DNA from: Scytalidium lignicola
Lineage: Eukaryota; Ascomycota; Leotiomycetes
Direction: 5' to 3'
Assembly: GCA_002812745.2 (NCBI GenBank)
Contig: NCSJ02000500.1
Location: 1-22,283 of the forward strand
DNA: 22,283 nucleotides
Numbering within the stretch: position 1 is the first letter of the stretch; the number at the start of each line of letters is the position of its first letter. The position numbers were made by a program, and so were the translations under genes. The notes under the pieces are model-generated. The model searched no databases. It had not been told where the DNA came from and was given only the letters and a program-made list of their open reading frames with translations. Below, piece after piece: positions 1 to 10,037 of this stretch.

Positions 1-10
1 TGATAACAGA

Positions 11-454
11 TCAACTTTTTTTCACCCGCGGAGGTAGTTGAGATTCATCCTTTTCTACAACAGTTTGAATAAATGAAAAAATGCATTTTAGAACTGAATT
101 TTTGCTTTTAGGAACAGGTGATAGAAAGGGATCAGTATTGATAGTATATCGAATCTCCACATGTATTTTTCCTGCCTTTTCCCTTCCTGCCTACCCTATC
201 AGATCCATAGTCACAATAACCCCTGAACCGTCGAGTCGCTGTGCTATAAACTGTGCTGTACCATCTTGACTACCGAACCTATTTGGGTTGTAAGCATTAT
301 TTGGTCTTTTATACTTCGCAATTGCACAGGGGTCTCCATACTCGAGGCATGTGAAAGCTGTAGAGCCACGCTCAATGATTGGAAAGGCAGTCTGTCTCTG
401 GACAAAAGATACAGAAATATTTTGTTGATATTCATACATGATAACAAGTGCCAC
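11..454 (-). pseudogene. Disrupted reading frame of unknown function
   Basis: One minus-strand frame runs from about 454 to a TGA at 11-13 and is interrupted by a single TAG at 191-193. The part before the TAG is 87 codons and the part after it about 59. The first part has a run of short hydrophobic and polar stretches, a CLEYGDPC segment and a Gly/Ser/Asp-rich stretch ending GSGVIVTMDL; the second part continues with KIHVEIRYTI. This suggests a beta-rich fold, but I do not recognise the family. The first codon of the open stretch is GTG, so the true start is upstream, probably in another exon. Further in-frame stops lie upstream (near 490 and 520), so an intron or more decay is likely. The TAG fits a mutated CAG or TGG. 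A chance open frame remains possible. Confidence 0.33.
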
Positions 455-2814
455 ACCTTGACTCTTCGAGAAAGACTTGTGAGTCTACGAGCTTGTATAA
501 TGGAGTAAAGTGTCTTCTTGCTAATGATATACAGCTTGAAGTTGAATGTAAAAAAATCCCGAGTTGAGTTTAAAATTTAATAATATTTGATTCCAGAAAG
601 CAATGGGGAACATGGTTAGGAGATTGAGGAAAGAGACTCACTGCATATGAACAACGTCTAGTTATGTTACTGTTTTCTCTCCATTGTTAGGTTCAAGAGT
701 TTCGTAGAGTATTAGATGATTAAGAGGTAAATCTCACACATGTCTTCCTGCCAAAGATCTGCGTCAAGATCTCCAACTCTGCTTCCATATTGTAATTGGT
801 CAATTGGTGCTCGGAAACGTGAGAATGAGATGGATGGATGAATGTGAAACCGAACTATTAAAACCTAGTTGGATTTCCGCCAATGGTGATCTCCTGACTC
901 AAGAGATCCTGCTCGCTGTCTGACTTCTTTTGCTATTCAGAGACTTCATTCTTTTTATTTTTGCAAGTTTTACACTTCCAGTGCCGCTTTGTCTACTTGC
1001 TAGATTCATCTAGACATTTCGGGCTCTCACAAACAAATATATAGTTGATATTTTTATAACCGCACTGGTATGTATTAGTTCGCAAACAGTAAACAATATG
1101 AATACAAATACTTTGCGGCAAGACCAAGCGTAAGACCTGACTTCTTCATTCGCCAGGGCAGGTTGAAGATCTGGAGTGTGATAGTTGAAGAGAAAAAGAC
1201 GTACGAAAAAGTGAATTTATTAGAATATGAATATTTCGAGGAGAATTGGGGAAGTGGATGTCTAGATTAAGCCTTTTTATATGTGCCTATGGAGAAGATC
1301 TTCGCTGAGCAGATATTAATACTATCTTGAGATTATTTCTAAAAAATTCCCGAAGGATCATCAACTCCTCAAATCTGTTCGGAGAGAGAGAAAGGGGTTT
1401 GGAAATATATGGAAGTCTCTCTTTTTCTGCAAGTATATGTTTGTAGAGTTTTTGGCATGTTCTGAATCCATGACCTGGTCCATCATCCTCTGATAGAGCG
1501 CATCGTGTCCAGGGGGAAATACTTATTGATTATAACCTTTGCATTGATAGGCTTGAGGGATCGCAGCAATATGTTCACCCAGCAAATAATTATGTATATA
1601 TATTTATACATCTACATACAAAAACAACCAATAGTTCAATTTGGTAAGACGGCGCATGGTCAGCAGATCTCTGACAAATCTTGTTACACATCTCATATAG
1701 ACACCCGGTTCTTAAACGACATGTCAAAGTAAGCTTAGGTTGATGTTACGGTGATGGGCCTTTAGTTTTCGGGTTACGCCGTTGGTTTGGGAAAGTGGTT
1801 GGGCTAGATGCAACGATGGGGGTTTGGACAAGGCTTTCTGATACAAGGAGGCTTTCGTATTCTCCAATCTCTTTAGAAGGGAGCTGTATTTCTGCTACAA
1901 CCACTGGGTGATTCCAATACTGGAACAATAGTTGATCCCATCCAGCCAGTAGTTACGTGCTGGATGGTGCTTCCTTGGCCAAATCATTCCAATTAACTCA
2001 GAAGCTCGGCATTTCTAGAGTTTCATATTATAGTATGTCCAAGAGATCTTTCTCAAGAGTATCACTCTCTGATTCAGGGCATTATATTCAAAATTATGGA
2101 GTTAGAGGAGTGTTCTATTGTTGGTCCATGGTTTTAGTTTTGGGTAGTCTAATTACAACACTCATGTGTCGGTGGCCAATAACTCTCGGTTGAAAGAAGT
2201 CTCCATCTTGCTCGGTGTTCCGATGTAGAGCCTCAGACTATTATATGTGTTGATATTTGATGTCGTGGAGTATGCTCTAAATAAAGGTCGTATGGAACAG
2301 TGCTACATACTGTGCTAAGTTCAGATACATCAGTGTCTAGTAAATATATCAAATCTTCTCCATTACTTTGCCCATTTCTTCGTCATACTATGCGATTTCC
2401 ACTAAATTACATGTATTAGACTTAGACTCACGCCAATGGACATCTTACTTTAAACTAATCCTGTACGTAGAGCAATAGCCGGATGATCGATCAGTAAAAT
2501 TACTGCAGACTGTCCTGAGGAGCTCTGAATAAGACCGATGAAGGAACTACCGTGATTCTAATAAGTATTTTGTAAACATGATCGAGTCAATTTCCTGTTG
2601 ATAATTAGTACATACTGATTTTGAACTGAATTTCGTATCAATGGGGAAAATAATCCATTGTGCAGAACAATATTTTAGGAGTTGCAGAGATGTTTGAATA
2701 TTAGTTCTGCTACCATCCGCTATCTATACTATGTGAGTATTATACTAATCTTATCCCTAGATCTAAAACTGAACACATTGGCAACTCCTTGCTGAAGCAG
2801 AGAGGACATAGCAC
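455..2814. other. Stretch of ordinary composition without a supportable gene
   Basis: This stretch lacks the extreme TA-richness of the later blocks. It contains only short open frames: 1505-1732 plus, 1746-1928 minus and 1957-2193 plus. Around 1750-2200 several frames on both strands are open for 40-80 codons at once, so openness says nothing about coding here. No start context, intron chain or known protein motif was found that would favour one of them. No RNA gene was seen. Confidence 0.5.
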
Positions 2815-3204
2815 TCATCTGGAACCAAAGGTAACGACTTTTTCTATCAATCGGCACACATGACAAAACCTTGATACACTGGCCATTGAATCATCAAAAC
2901 TTGCACACTCTGACACAATAGTGTCTTGTTGTAATCCCGTCGTCCATCGCATATCTCTCTGCACAGTGTTCAGGTGTACACTACCCGGATTGGCCGCAGC
3001 CATCAATATTTTCTGCACTTCGCCTTGTGTCGGGTTGCACTGTAGACTATTCCGTAATTTCTCCTGCACAGCTCTCGGCTCTAATAGGAGAGATTTAGTC
3101 CCCGCGTCCTCGTCTGGATGTGATTGTGCCATCTTGCCTATGAAAGGGTGTGCTGGGTATTTGCGAGGATCGAATGCCAGTATCTCTAGTGATCTCCGAG
3201 ACAC
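2815..3204 (-). CDS. Hypothetical protein, 129-codon open frame, probably an exon
   Basis: This is an uninterrupted minus-strand frame of 129 codons ending in TGA-type stop context at 2815. It opens with GTG at 3202-3204, just after an in-frame TGA. A possible 3' splice site (CTAG) lies directly before it, so it may be a last exon rather than a whole gene. The first ATG inside it would give a protein of about 105 residues. The product is soluble and charged, begins with an Arg/Ser-rich segment, has a predicted helical middle (residues about 45-70, AVQEKLRNSL and EVQKILMAAA) and a Cys pair (CHVC) near the end. No known family was recognised. It sits just upstream of the decayed Helitron and is not RIP-damaged, so it is either host DNA or a fragment next to the element boundary. 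Confidence 0.35.
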   Translation of the reverse strand: MSRRSLEILAFDPRKYPAHPFIGKMAQSHPDEDAGTKSLLLEPRAVQEKLRNSLQCNPTQGEVQKILMAAANPGSVHLNTVQRDMRWTTGLQQDTIVSECASFDDSMASVSRFCHVCRLIEKVVTFGSR

Positions 3205-3549
3205 TCTAGAGATTCAGAACTCCACTTAAAATTGTGTGCAGTTCTGTTTACGCCTTTTAATTCAATTTCTAGCGAGCCGCAACTGCTATACAAAGGTATC
3301 ATCTGTGAATTTGTGAATTGATGAGAGAAGAAAAAGATGTATTGGAGGTGTTGTATCTTCAATAGACAAACTCAAGCCAAACAAGCGAGGGATTGAATAA
3401 GAAATAGCCTGGAGCTGCGTTGTGCCTGTTCTGACCTAGTATCTTGTGTTTTTGAAGGTAAGAAGTATGAGTTGATTAAAGTGCTCAAAGCTAGTGTTTT
3501 AAGCTTGTATAACGGCTATGGTTTTACTATCGAATATTAGAAATGTAGT

Positions 3550-3570
3550 CTTCCTTATATTTATTTTCTT
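3550..3570 (+). other. Helitron HUH site with both histidines changed to tyrosine
   Basis: The codons read L-P-Y-I-Y-F-L, where the family has L-P-H-x-H-(I/F)-L. Both metal-binding His codons (3556-3558 and 3562-3564) are now TAT, each one C-to-T change from CAT. The enzyme could not bind its metal ion. Confidence 0.8.
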
Positions 3571-3999
3571 TTTTACAGACTATGCAATTTACTTGAGCTT
3601 TTGTTAGTTATAGTTGATGAGGTGATTTGTGCTGAGATTCTTGATGTTGACCATAATTCTCATGGTATATTATGTAATCTAGTAATATCACAGATGACTT
3701 ATTATGTATGTAGTCTAGACTACCTTAACAGTCCTTATATAGTTTGTACAATGGAATCTGAGTTATTACAATGTAAACACAAGTTTCCTAAGAGATTTAA
3801 GGAGTTTACAATCCTTTCTAACAATGGATATCCAGAATATCATCATAAGAATGATAATTTAACATTCGTTTATAAACTTAATAATTCTAAGAATCTAATC
3901 ATAGGTGATAATCGATAAGTAATACTGTATAACTTATACTTGTTATAATGGTTTAATTACTACATTAACATTGAAGTATGTAATATTGTACAAGTTGTA

Positions 4000-4029
4000 A
4001 AGTACATTCACAAATACATTTATAAAGGT
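4000..4029 (+). other. Helitron catalytic tyrosine pair, retained
   Basis: K-Y-I-H-K-Y-I-Y-K-G matches the replicase motif holding two active-site tyrosines four residues apart. The Tyr codons are at 4003-4005 and 4015-4017. In known Helitron transposases these tyrosines form the covalent link to DNA. Confidence 0.75.
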
Positions 4030-6344
4030 TATGACCACTTTATTCTTATGGTTTATAACTGTAAAAACAAGATTAAGTAGTATATATAAGTTTGATATAT
4101 AAGCCTTATAAAGGCCTTTACTTGTTTAATAGAATATAAAACACATTAAGAATAGCCTCTAGTAACATGTCTCTTAGTACATCTCCAAAGAGAATAGATT
4201 GTATGGTTTCATGATGATATAAGGCTTGATATACTTGTAACTAAGTTAGAAAATGCAAATTCGAAGTTTATAGCCNTTTTTTTAGTATAATTCTTGACAT
4301 GAGAATAGCTGTTAATAGTTATACCAAGAGTTCCTAAAGTATTATATATAAAACAAGCTAAACAAGTGTTAGAAGATATATTAACAAGGCTTCTTAATTA
4401 ATTGAATGTATTATTATAATTTTGTTCATAGAGAATAGTTTTATTTACAATTGTTATTGATGTTTGTAAAAGGCTTATAATCATTTGACAAGTTGTATAT
4501 TGTTAATGATAAACAATATCCTACTTATTATGTAACTTGTATTATTTAAGGACTGGTTAAGAATGATCAGGAATAGTTTTATTACTTTGAAGAAGTTGTT
4601 GAATTAAATCTAACTAGTTGTTTATGAATTACTTTGTTAATTGGTTTATATTCTTAGTTAATCAACAATCTTATAACTTTATAAAAGTGATTTAAGACTT
4701 AATTTTATAATGATTTGTAGCATTTTTTAAGGACATTTCAGAATGTGAGTTTCTTGTTAGTATTATAATATCCAGAGTATGATTATAGTTTGTATATACT
4801 GAATAAAAAAGCTTTAGGATATACAATTAACAGTTGTAAACCTTAGTTTGCTAATGTTTTACTTTGATTAGTTAAGCATTTATAATTAGTTTATACAAGT
4901 TTATAACCTTATAGAAGAAGTTGATATAACTTCATATATATGAGAATAACTGAATCAAGACTAGTATAAGTATTTTGATATTATTATTATAATAGTTGAG
5001 AATAAATTGTAAATAGCTTACTTTTACTTATAAGGACTTAAGAAAAGTAATAAGACCTTTTTATATTAAACCTTATATTATTACTTTTATAATCTTAACA
5101 AGGAAGTACTTTATATAACTTTTACTAACATTATATTATTATTATTATTAGTAAACTGTATAACTTATTTATAATTTCAAATTCTTATTGATTTAAATGA
5201 GAATTTTATTAACTTAATATCTAAGAATAATCAATTAACTTCTTAACTTTGTAATGTAGACTTGGTTATATAAGATAAAGTTCTTATATAACATAAGTAT
5301 TATTTTGAAGTAGTTTACAAGTTATTTTATGATTTACAGTTTGTTAAAAATTAAGATATCTTGTTTAAAGATGTCCTTATAATATTAAAAGATGATTTTG
5401 CATAAATATTGTTAATAGTAATCAATAACATATAAGTAGACATTGTATTAGCTTATTTATAATGTTCTTTTATATAACCTTGATTATAAAGGTTAAATTT
5501 AAGAATGAATATACAAGTACAAAAAGAAGATAAGGAAGTTGATTTTGTTCAATGGATTAATTCTTTATTATATAATATAACCTTTTATAATTTAGTTGTT
5601 ATTCTTTTAACCATTTCTATGCTTAAAAATCTAAAAGCATTAATCAAAAGTGTTTATCTTATATCTTTGCTTTAGGTAATTCTTAGAGATTATATAACAT
5701 TTCATAATAAAGTATTGTTAATGATGTTGAATCAGACTATAAAGACCTTGAATAATATAGTTATAACTTGACTCTTAAGCTTAAGGTATACTTATTTATT
5801 AGTAGATATAATTAACATAAACAAAGAGAATAAAAGTTGTTATATATACTTGGTAAAAGTGTTATAATTGATTAAACTATTGTATTTACTTTCTTCAAAG
5901 CTTATATTAAAAATAAGTATATTAATTATATTAATCTATAATCTGTATTCATTAAAAGGTCTTTACAATAGTATATATATAATAATTATTATTTTATATA
6001 ATCATATAGTTGAAGGACATTTGTTAAGTAATAAATAAGATAACTAAGTTTATACAATTCCTTAAATTAAGTTATTTTCTAATAAGAATGATTTACTATT
6101 TATACTCTTTTACAAACAATTTTCTCTTTGTATATACTTTGTTATAATTGTAAACAAGTCTTAAGGACAATTGTTTGACAAAGTTAGCCTTAATCTGAGA
6201 TTACTTATTTTCATGTATAATTAGTTTTATATAATTATATCTTGAACAACATTAGTTTATAATTTATTGATTTTGTTATTAACAATTGTTATTATTATTA
6301 ATAATGTTATTTTCTCAGAAGTTTTAATTAATTTAAATATATAA

Positions 6345-6614
6345 CATTTATAATTTTAATTGATGTTTACTTTATACAAAATCAAGAATCAAGAGTATAA
6401 AGNAAAAAAAGGTAAATTGAATTTTCTTATTATACACTTATTTAAAACTCTTAATAGGATTTTCTTACTTGTTATTTATATTTAAAGTTATTTTCAACAT
6501 AGTTAATTCCATTTGCAAACATACTTTACAAGTATAATGTTACTTTCTAATAAGCTTGAAAACTTGTGTAATTATGCCTTAGAAATCCTTTTTAAGCTTT
6601 TTGACCTTTGTAAC
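6345..6614. other. AT-rich tail behind the Helitron helicase
   Basis: Strongly TA-rich, with a single N at 6403 before a run of A. No reading frame or structured repeat was found; it is probably 3' non-coding element DNA. Confidence 0.5.
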
Positions 6615-7325
6615 TTATGGTTTTACTGTTAAAACAGAAAGATTAAGAGTAGGAGTAAGAAGAGCAAGAATAGGAGCAAGAGCAGCACCAAGTGCTGGAA
6701 TGATGTAAGCTATTAGCTTTCTGTTAGTTATAATCTGTATGATTTAGACAAGGGACTTACCAACTCTACCAGCATAGAAGGAGTCAACAAGGCTGATCTA
6801 AGTAGGAGCTATACGATGAGGATTACCTGGTCCATAAGCAGTAGTAGGAGTAGGAGCAAGAGTAGTTATAATGCCATCAAAGTTATTCGGAGGGGCTATC
6901 CTTGGGATAGTAGGAGTAGGAACAGTTGTAGTAGTTTGAGCTGCTTGAACATTTGCAAGCACTACGTTGTTAGTTCTTTATAGTCCATATTGAGGTGGAA
7001 TAGGTTATTTACACTGTCGAATGTTGTAATGGGCACCTGAAGAGTTATAATGGCAGTTGCAGCAGCTACTACCAAAGAGGCTATTCACAGTCATACAGGC
7101 CATTCACAGGCTGTACCTATTCTGACAATGACAGCATGCTGCTGCCTTAAGGTTCTTGGTGCCTCTCATCTGCCCAGTTTAAGCCTCATCGTTTTGAATT
7201 CGTCCAGTGATAACTGTACGGTTAGCACGAAGGACAAGGACACGTACAACTAGCATAAGAGTTAGTTGTTAAACGGAAATAGTATTACAGACCGTAAGGC
7301 CTGAAACAACAACGTTGTTAGCCAT
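6615..7325 (-). pseudogene. DUF3716-like cysteine-cluster protein, RIP-inactivated
   Basis: A single minus-strand frame runs from an ATG at 7325-7323 (context CACTATGGC) to a TAA at 6615-6617, 237 codons with no indel and seven internal stops. Each stop can come from a Gln, Arg or Trp codon by one or two C-to-T or G-to-A changes. Residues 64-105 hold Cys at 64, 67, 77, 88, 91 and 105. This C-x2-C-x9-C-x10-C-x2-C-x13-C spacing closely resembles the cluster in the intact gene at 9166-10037 and the DUF3716 pattern known from Ascomycetes. A Thr/Pro-rich linker follows (TTTTVPTPTIP), then a hydrophobic segment (IIPALGAALAPILALLTPTL). A 40-nt GTAAGT..CTAACAG intron could remove one of the stops near 6720-6760. 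The gene lies antisense behind the Helitron helicase and before a possible Helitron end, so it may have been carried by the element. DUF3716 has no established function. Confidence 0.5.
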
Positions 7326-7326
7326 A

Positions 7327-7353
7327 GTGGTGATGGTGGTGATGGTGGTGATG
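7327..7353 (+). repeat. Three perfect copies of a 9-bp unit (GTGGTGATG)
   Basis: Three head-to-tail copies of GTGGTGATG end one base from the ATG of the minus-strand DUF3716-like frame, so they form its 5' leader, which reads as CAC/CAT-rich on that strand. It is a minisatellite-like slip. Confidence 0.85.
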
Positions 7354-7737
7354 GTAGTAGTTGTTGACAAGGAGAGAAAGTAAGAATTCGTTATAGGAGG
7401 TTGGAATATATATTTCTACGGTCAATGGAAGGCATTGATATTGTAGTTATTCACGTACGGTCTGTACAATAAAGGCTGATCTCCATATGTTCATGTTTTT
7501 TATTGTTGTACTTCTTTCAATAGTGGAATTTCTATTGTTCCATAAGTAGCACCTTTATAGCATCTATCAACAAAGACTACAGGAGTCATTGTACAGTTCT
7601 TTACAGCCGATTCCCATTGTTATGTTGCTATTTATAGCCGTATAAAGGAGTCTTTCGATGTCTGTATATCAACTGTGATTGGTCAGGAGGAAAAGGTTTG
7701 TATTATGTAAGCTTAGTCACGTGGTACTACGATACCG

Positions 7738-7794
7738 ATATGCACCCGCCTTGCGAGCGTAGCGAGCAACAAGCTTTGCTTGTGATTATAATAG
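7738..7794 (+). other. Possible Helitron 3' terminus
   Basis: GC-rich sequence with two GCGAGC copies is followed by a perfect hairpin (stem ACAAGC/GCTTGT at 7769-7774 and 7778-7783, loop TTT). Eleven bases after the hairpin comes ATAG directly before a T. Helitron 3' ends typically carry a short hairpin about 10-12 nt before CTRR, inserted before a host T. Here only the C of CTRR is missing. It lies downstream of, and in the same orientation as, the Rep-helicase. Confidence 0.35.
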
Positions 7795-8249
7795 TTAATA
7801 AACTAATGAATAATTATAAGGATTATACTGTCAAGAAGAGAACATAGTCACTTAGTTGTTTTCTAAACATAATTACCTTTTTTTAAGCTATCCTTGAACT
7901 ATTTTAATAAGAATACTTATTTCCTTAATTGTATGACGTTCAAAATAGCCATCCTGAACCTTGGTTTTAAATCATACACGTATAAGAGTATCCTATGCCA
8001 TAGAAAATATATGTAAATAAAGTAAGGAAGACAAGTGTAAACAATGTTCAGCTATAAAAGCAGCAGTATATTGGCTTTACCGCCTTGCATGGGGTGGGTG
8101 ATTCATTTCTTGCACCCCTTTACGTAGTATTTATAGTTGCTACTAGTATTATCAGGTCTATTTTTCGCTTGCTTTCCTATCATAGAAGATATATTAGTAG
8201 CCAAGGTCTAGTGGTTCTATTAAACGGTTCTATCTAGTTCAAATACACT
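7795..8249. other. AT-rich remnant and spacer, no gene seen
   Basis: About 7795-8040 is TA-rich without a recognisable frame; 8041-8249 returns to mixed composition. No motif, repeat or RNA gene could be supported. Confidence 0.5.
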
Positions 8250-8940
8250 GCCACTACTATCTATCATCCGGGTGCCGCTATTTCTTACCTCCTCTATTGT
8301 GTCATCACTCTCAGGCTACTCCACTCGTTCCCTGATGTTCCTTCCTGCTGCAATTGCTGCAGGGCGTGGACCTAAACCAGCCTCGGCTCCTTGGCTGCAG
8401 CCGTCTCATCGGCTCGTCCAGCTCCTCCAACGTCTTTTCTTGAATCTGCTTTAGCATAGTCAGCAGTGGCGGTCGTCCACGCTCCCACACTGGCTCGAAG
8501 CCTTTGAGTCCGACACTCTTCTTTACAACTACCCAATAAGCTTCGTCATACTCGTAAGATTATAACCTATCCCTTATACTGTAAGGATACCACTTATTCA
8601 TGTTGCTTCGGAATAGTCGAGTTCAACAAACTTTGCAGTGGGTTAAGTTTCTGGATTTGAGCGCTTTCTTGGCTTGATTGGCATAATAGTATGAATTGTA
8701 CGGCTGCCTGGAGTGTATCTCCGTATCTTTTTCTCACAGTTCTTTTGACAGCTTTCCTAGCAATGCTGCATTTTTCTTAATGCTGAGAAGACGAAAAACA
8801 GTATCAGCCTTTTAGTGAACGGCTTACATTGATTTAGTTAAGAAGCTTGGTTCCCGGTACAGCAAAAGCCATCGTCCGCCTTCTCTTGAGCCTGAAAGTA
8901 TCGTGTTTTGGGTTCTACAAACACATCAGTCATCAAGATA
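8250..8940 (-). pseudogene. Possible spliced pseudogene of unknown family
   Basis: Reading the minus strand, an upstream exon (8940-8828, ending LLLYREPSFLTKS) joins in phase to a downstream exon (8782 onward, beginning IKKNAALLGKLSKEL). The join is across a 45-nt candidate intron with GTAAGC, GCTGAT and TTCTCAG. The second exon continues through YNSYYYANQAKKALKSRN and YEYDEAYWVVVKKSVGLKG to PPLLTMLKQIQEKTLEELDE near 8400, interrupted only by TGA, TGA and TAA codons that fit mutated Arg or Trp codons. After about 8400 the frame is lost. The composition is Tyr/Lys-rich and helical. I do not recognise the family. Other frames here are also partly open, so this is a weak call. It lies downstream of, and on the same strand as, the DUF3716 gene. 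Confidence 0.3.
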
Positions 8941-9165
8941 TGCCCTTGAAACTAATTCCTGCAATATGTTGCTTAGTAATTTGCTCTACATCAAGGACTC
9001 CGAAGCCTGATTAAGTATAAACATCTGCTTGAGAGTGCTGCACCCGAACCGTAGTCTACCAATGCAGGCGATGTGCGAAGGTTTGTTCCTGAGATCTACT
9101 TACAGTAGAGATTTTTCTTTGCCAAAGTAATTTACGACGGATTACACTTTCTATAGTCATTTTCA
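8941..9165. other. Spacer downstream of the DUF3716 gene
   Basis: Mixed composition; no frame could be assigned. It should hold the 3' untranslated part of the gene ending at 9166. Confidence 0.4.
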
Positions 9166-10037
9166 TCATATACGACAACCGTTATTATGATGAGCACGTT
9201 GTACCCGATCTATGGGTGAGTGTGGTTGAGAGGAAAGAATGTTTCCAGCCTTCAGCTTAGTTCGCCTGACCTTCACCTGAGATCTTTTCTTCTGAGGAAT
9301 TCCCTTTCTGTTCTGCCGTTGTATTCTCTCAAGCTGAGCTATTCCCTTCCTCCAGTTGCCAGGCGCATCGCGGGCAGTACAATCCTCCTGTCTCCTCCCC
9401 TGATATAAGCAATTGCTACATGCCTCACCCCTCATTCCAATCACGCAATCAGGTGATATCCCCTGTCCACGCTGGCAAGAAAAGCACCTATTGTCTTCCT
9501 CCTGCAGTGACCCCGTTTGATAAACCATAACGGCTCTAAACACGGGTAGGCTCTTAAAATTGGGTTTATTATTCAGGAGCTTGCCGCCAATAATTTGACA
9601 TGGCTTGCGCCGCCATGGCCGACGGATCAATAAACCAGCCAATGTGCCAGGCGGGCCCTCAGCTACCGGTGATGGTACCTCAACTTTATCATAAACGTAC
9701 CCGTCAGGCCTCAGACCTTTCTCCGGCCCTGGGTACACAGGTTTCCCATGCACTTCCTCACTGTCACACAGTGGGCTTTCACTATCACTGCTCTCTTCAT
9801 CACTGCCAAAAAATTCATCGCTTGAGCTAATTGTAAGGTCGTCATGAGTTGATATGATAGGAGAAAGGGACCCCGTCGTGCTGGTTTCTGGCTCGGAGGC
9901 AGGAGCAGGCAACGTTTGCGGAAATCGTTCCGATAGCTGTCTTGGTAGGGGAGTGCTTGATTGATGATATCAGCATATTATATATGAAAAAGGCTTTGGT
10001 GAATAACTGACCTGCCCTTTGCAGGTCTGAGGGACAT
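9166..10037 (-). CDS. DUF3716-type cysteine-cluster protein, two exons, intact
   Basis: The open minus-strand frame begins at a TTG, so I extended it upstream. A short first exon (10037-10012, ATG TCC CTC...) joins in phase to 9955-9166 after a 56-nt intron with donor GTCAGT, branch TGCTGAT and acceptor TCAAG. This gives 271 residues ending in TGA. Residues about 45-75 are Asp/Ser/Glu-rich. Residues 166-201 hold Cys 166, 169, 179, 188, 191 and 201 (CFSC, PDC, CSNC, EDC). That is the pattern of DUF3716, a family common in fungal secondary or accessory gene sets, whose function is unknown. The C-terminal 70 residues are strongly basic (KKRSQVKVRRTKLK), which suggests nuclear or nucleic-acid association by inference only. 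The gene is divergent from the hypothetical gene at 10813 with about 775 bp between starts, and shows no RIP damage. The non-consensus donor is the weakest point of the model. Confidence 0.68.

Larger units (their letters stand above)
3421..6344 (+). pseudogene. Helitron Rep-helicase (RepHel), RIP-degraded and 5'-truncated
   Basis: The translation follows the fungal Helitron replicase-helicase in order. First is the end of the Helitron-like N domain (DLVSCVF at 3433). Next is the rolling-circle HUH site, reading LPYIYFL (3550-3570). Then comes an intact 105-codon stretch (3601-3918) with DEVICAEI and KFPKRFKEFTILSNNGYPEY, and the tyrosine motif KYIHKYIYKG (4000-4029). LYQEF and NDQE follow at 4320-4570. 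The helicase C-terminal part is clear: KEVDFVQWI at 5532, LKGLYNS near 5950 and VNKS-stop-GQLFDKVSLNLR at 6150-6200, ending near 6344. Many CAA/CAG and CGA codons are now stops. The frame changes once at the N at 4276 and again between 4600 and 5529. Residues before about 3421 do not match, so the N-terminal part of Rep is missing. The enzyme would nick and unwind DNA for rolling-circle transposition; this copy is dead. Confidence 0.88.

Noticed and set aside
1746..2193. Open frames 1746-1928 minus and 1957-2193 plus
   Set aside because: Several frames on both strands are comparably open and the start codon of the plus frame is GTG; nothing singles one out.
7222..7300. 39-nt GTAATA..GCTAG intron in the DUF3716-like pseudogene
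   Set aside because: The frame continues without it, since the segment's length is a multiple of three, and it is short for a fungal intron.
7741..7783. GCGAGC repeats as a CRISPR or bacterial palindromic repeat
   Set aside because: Only two short copies exist, without spacers, in a fungal context; a Helitron end fits better.
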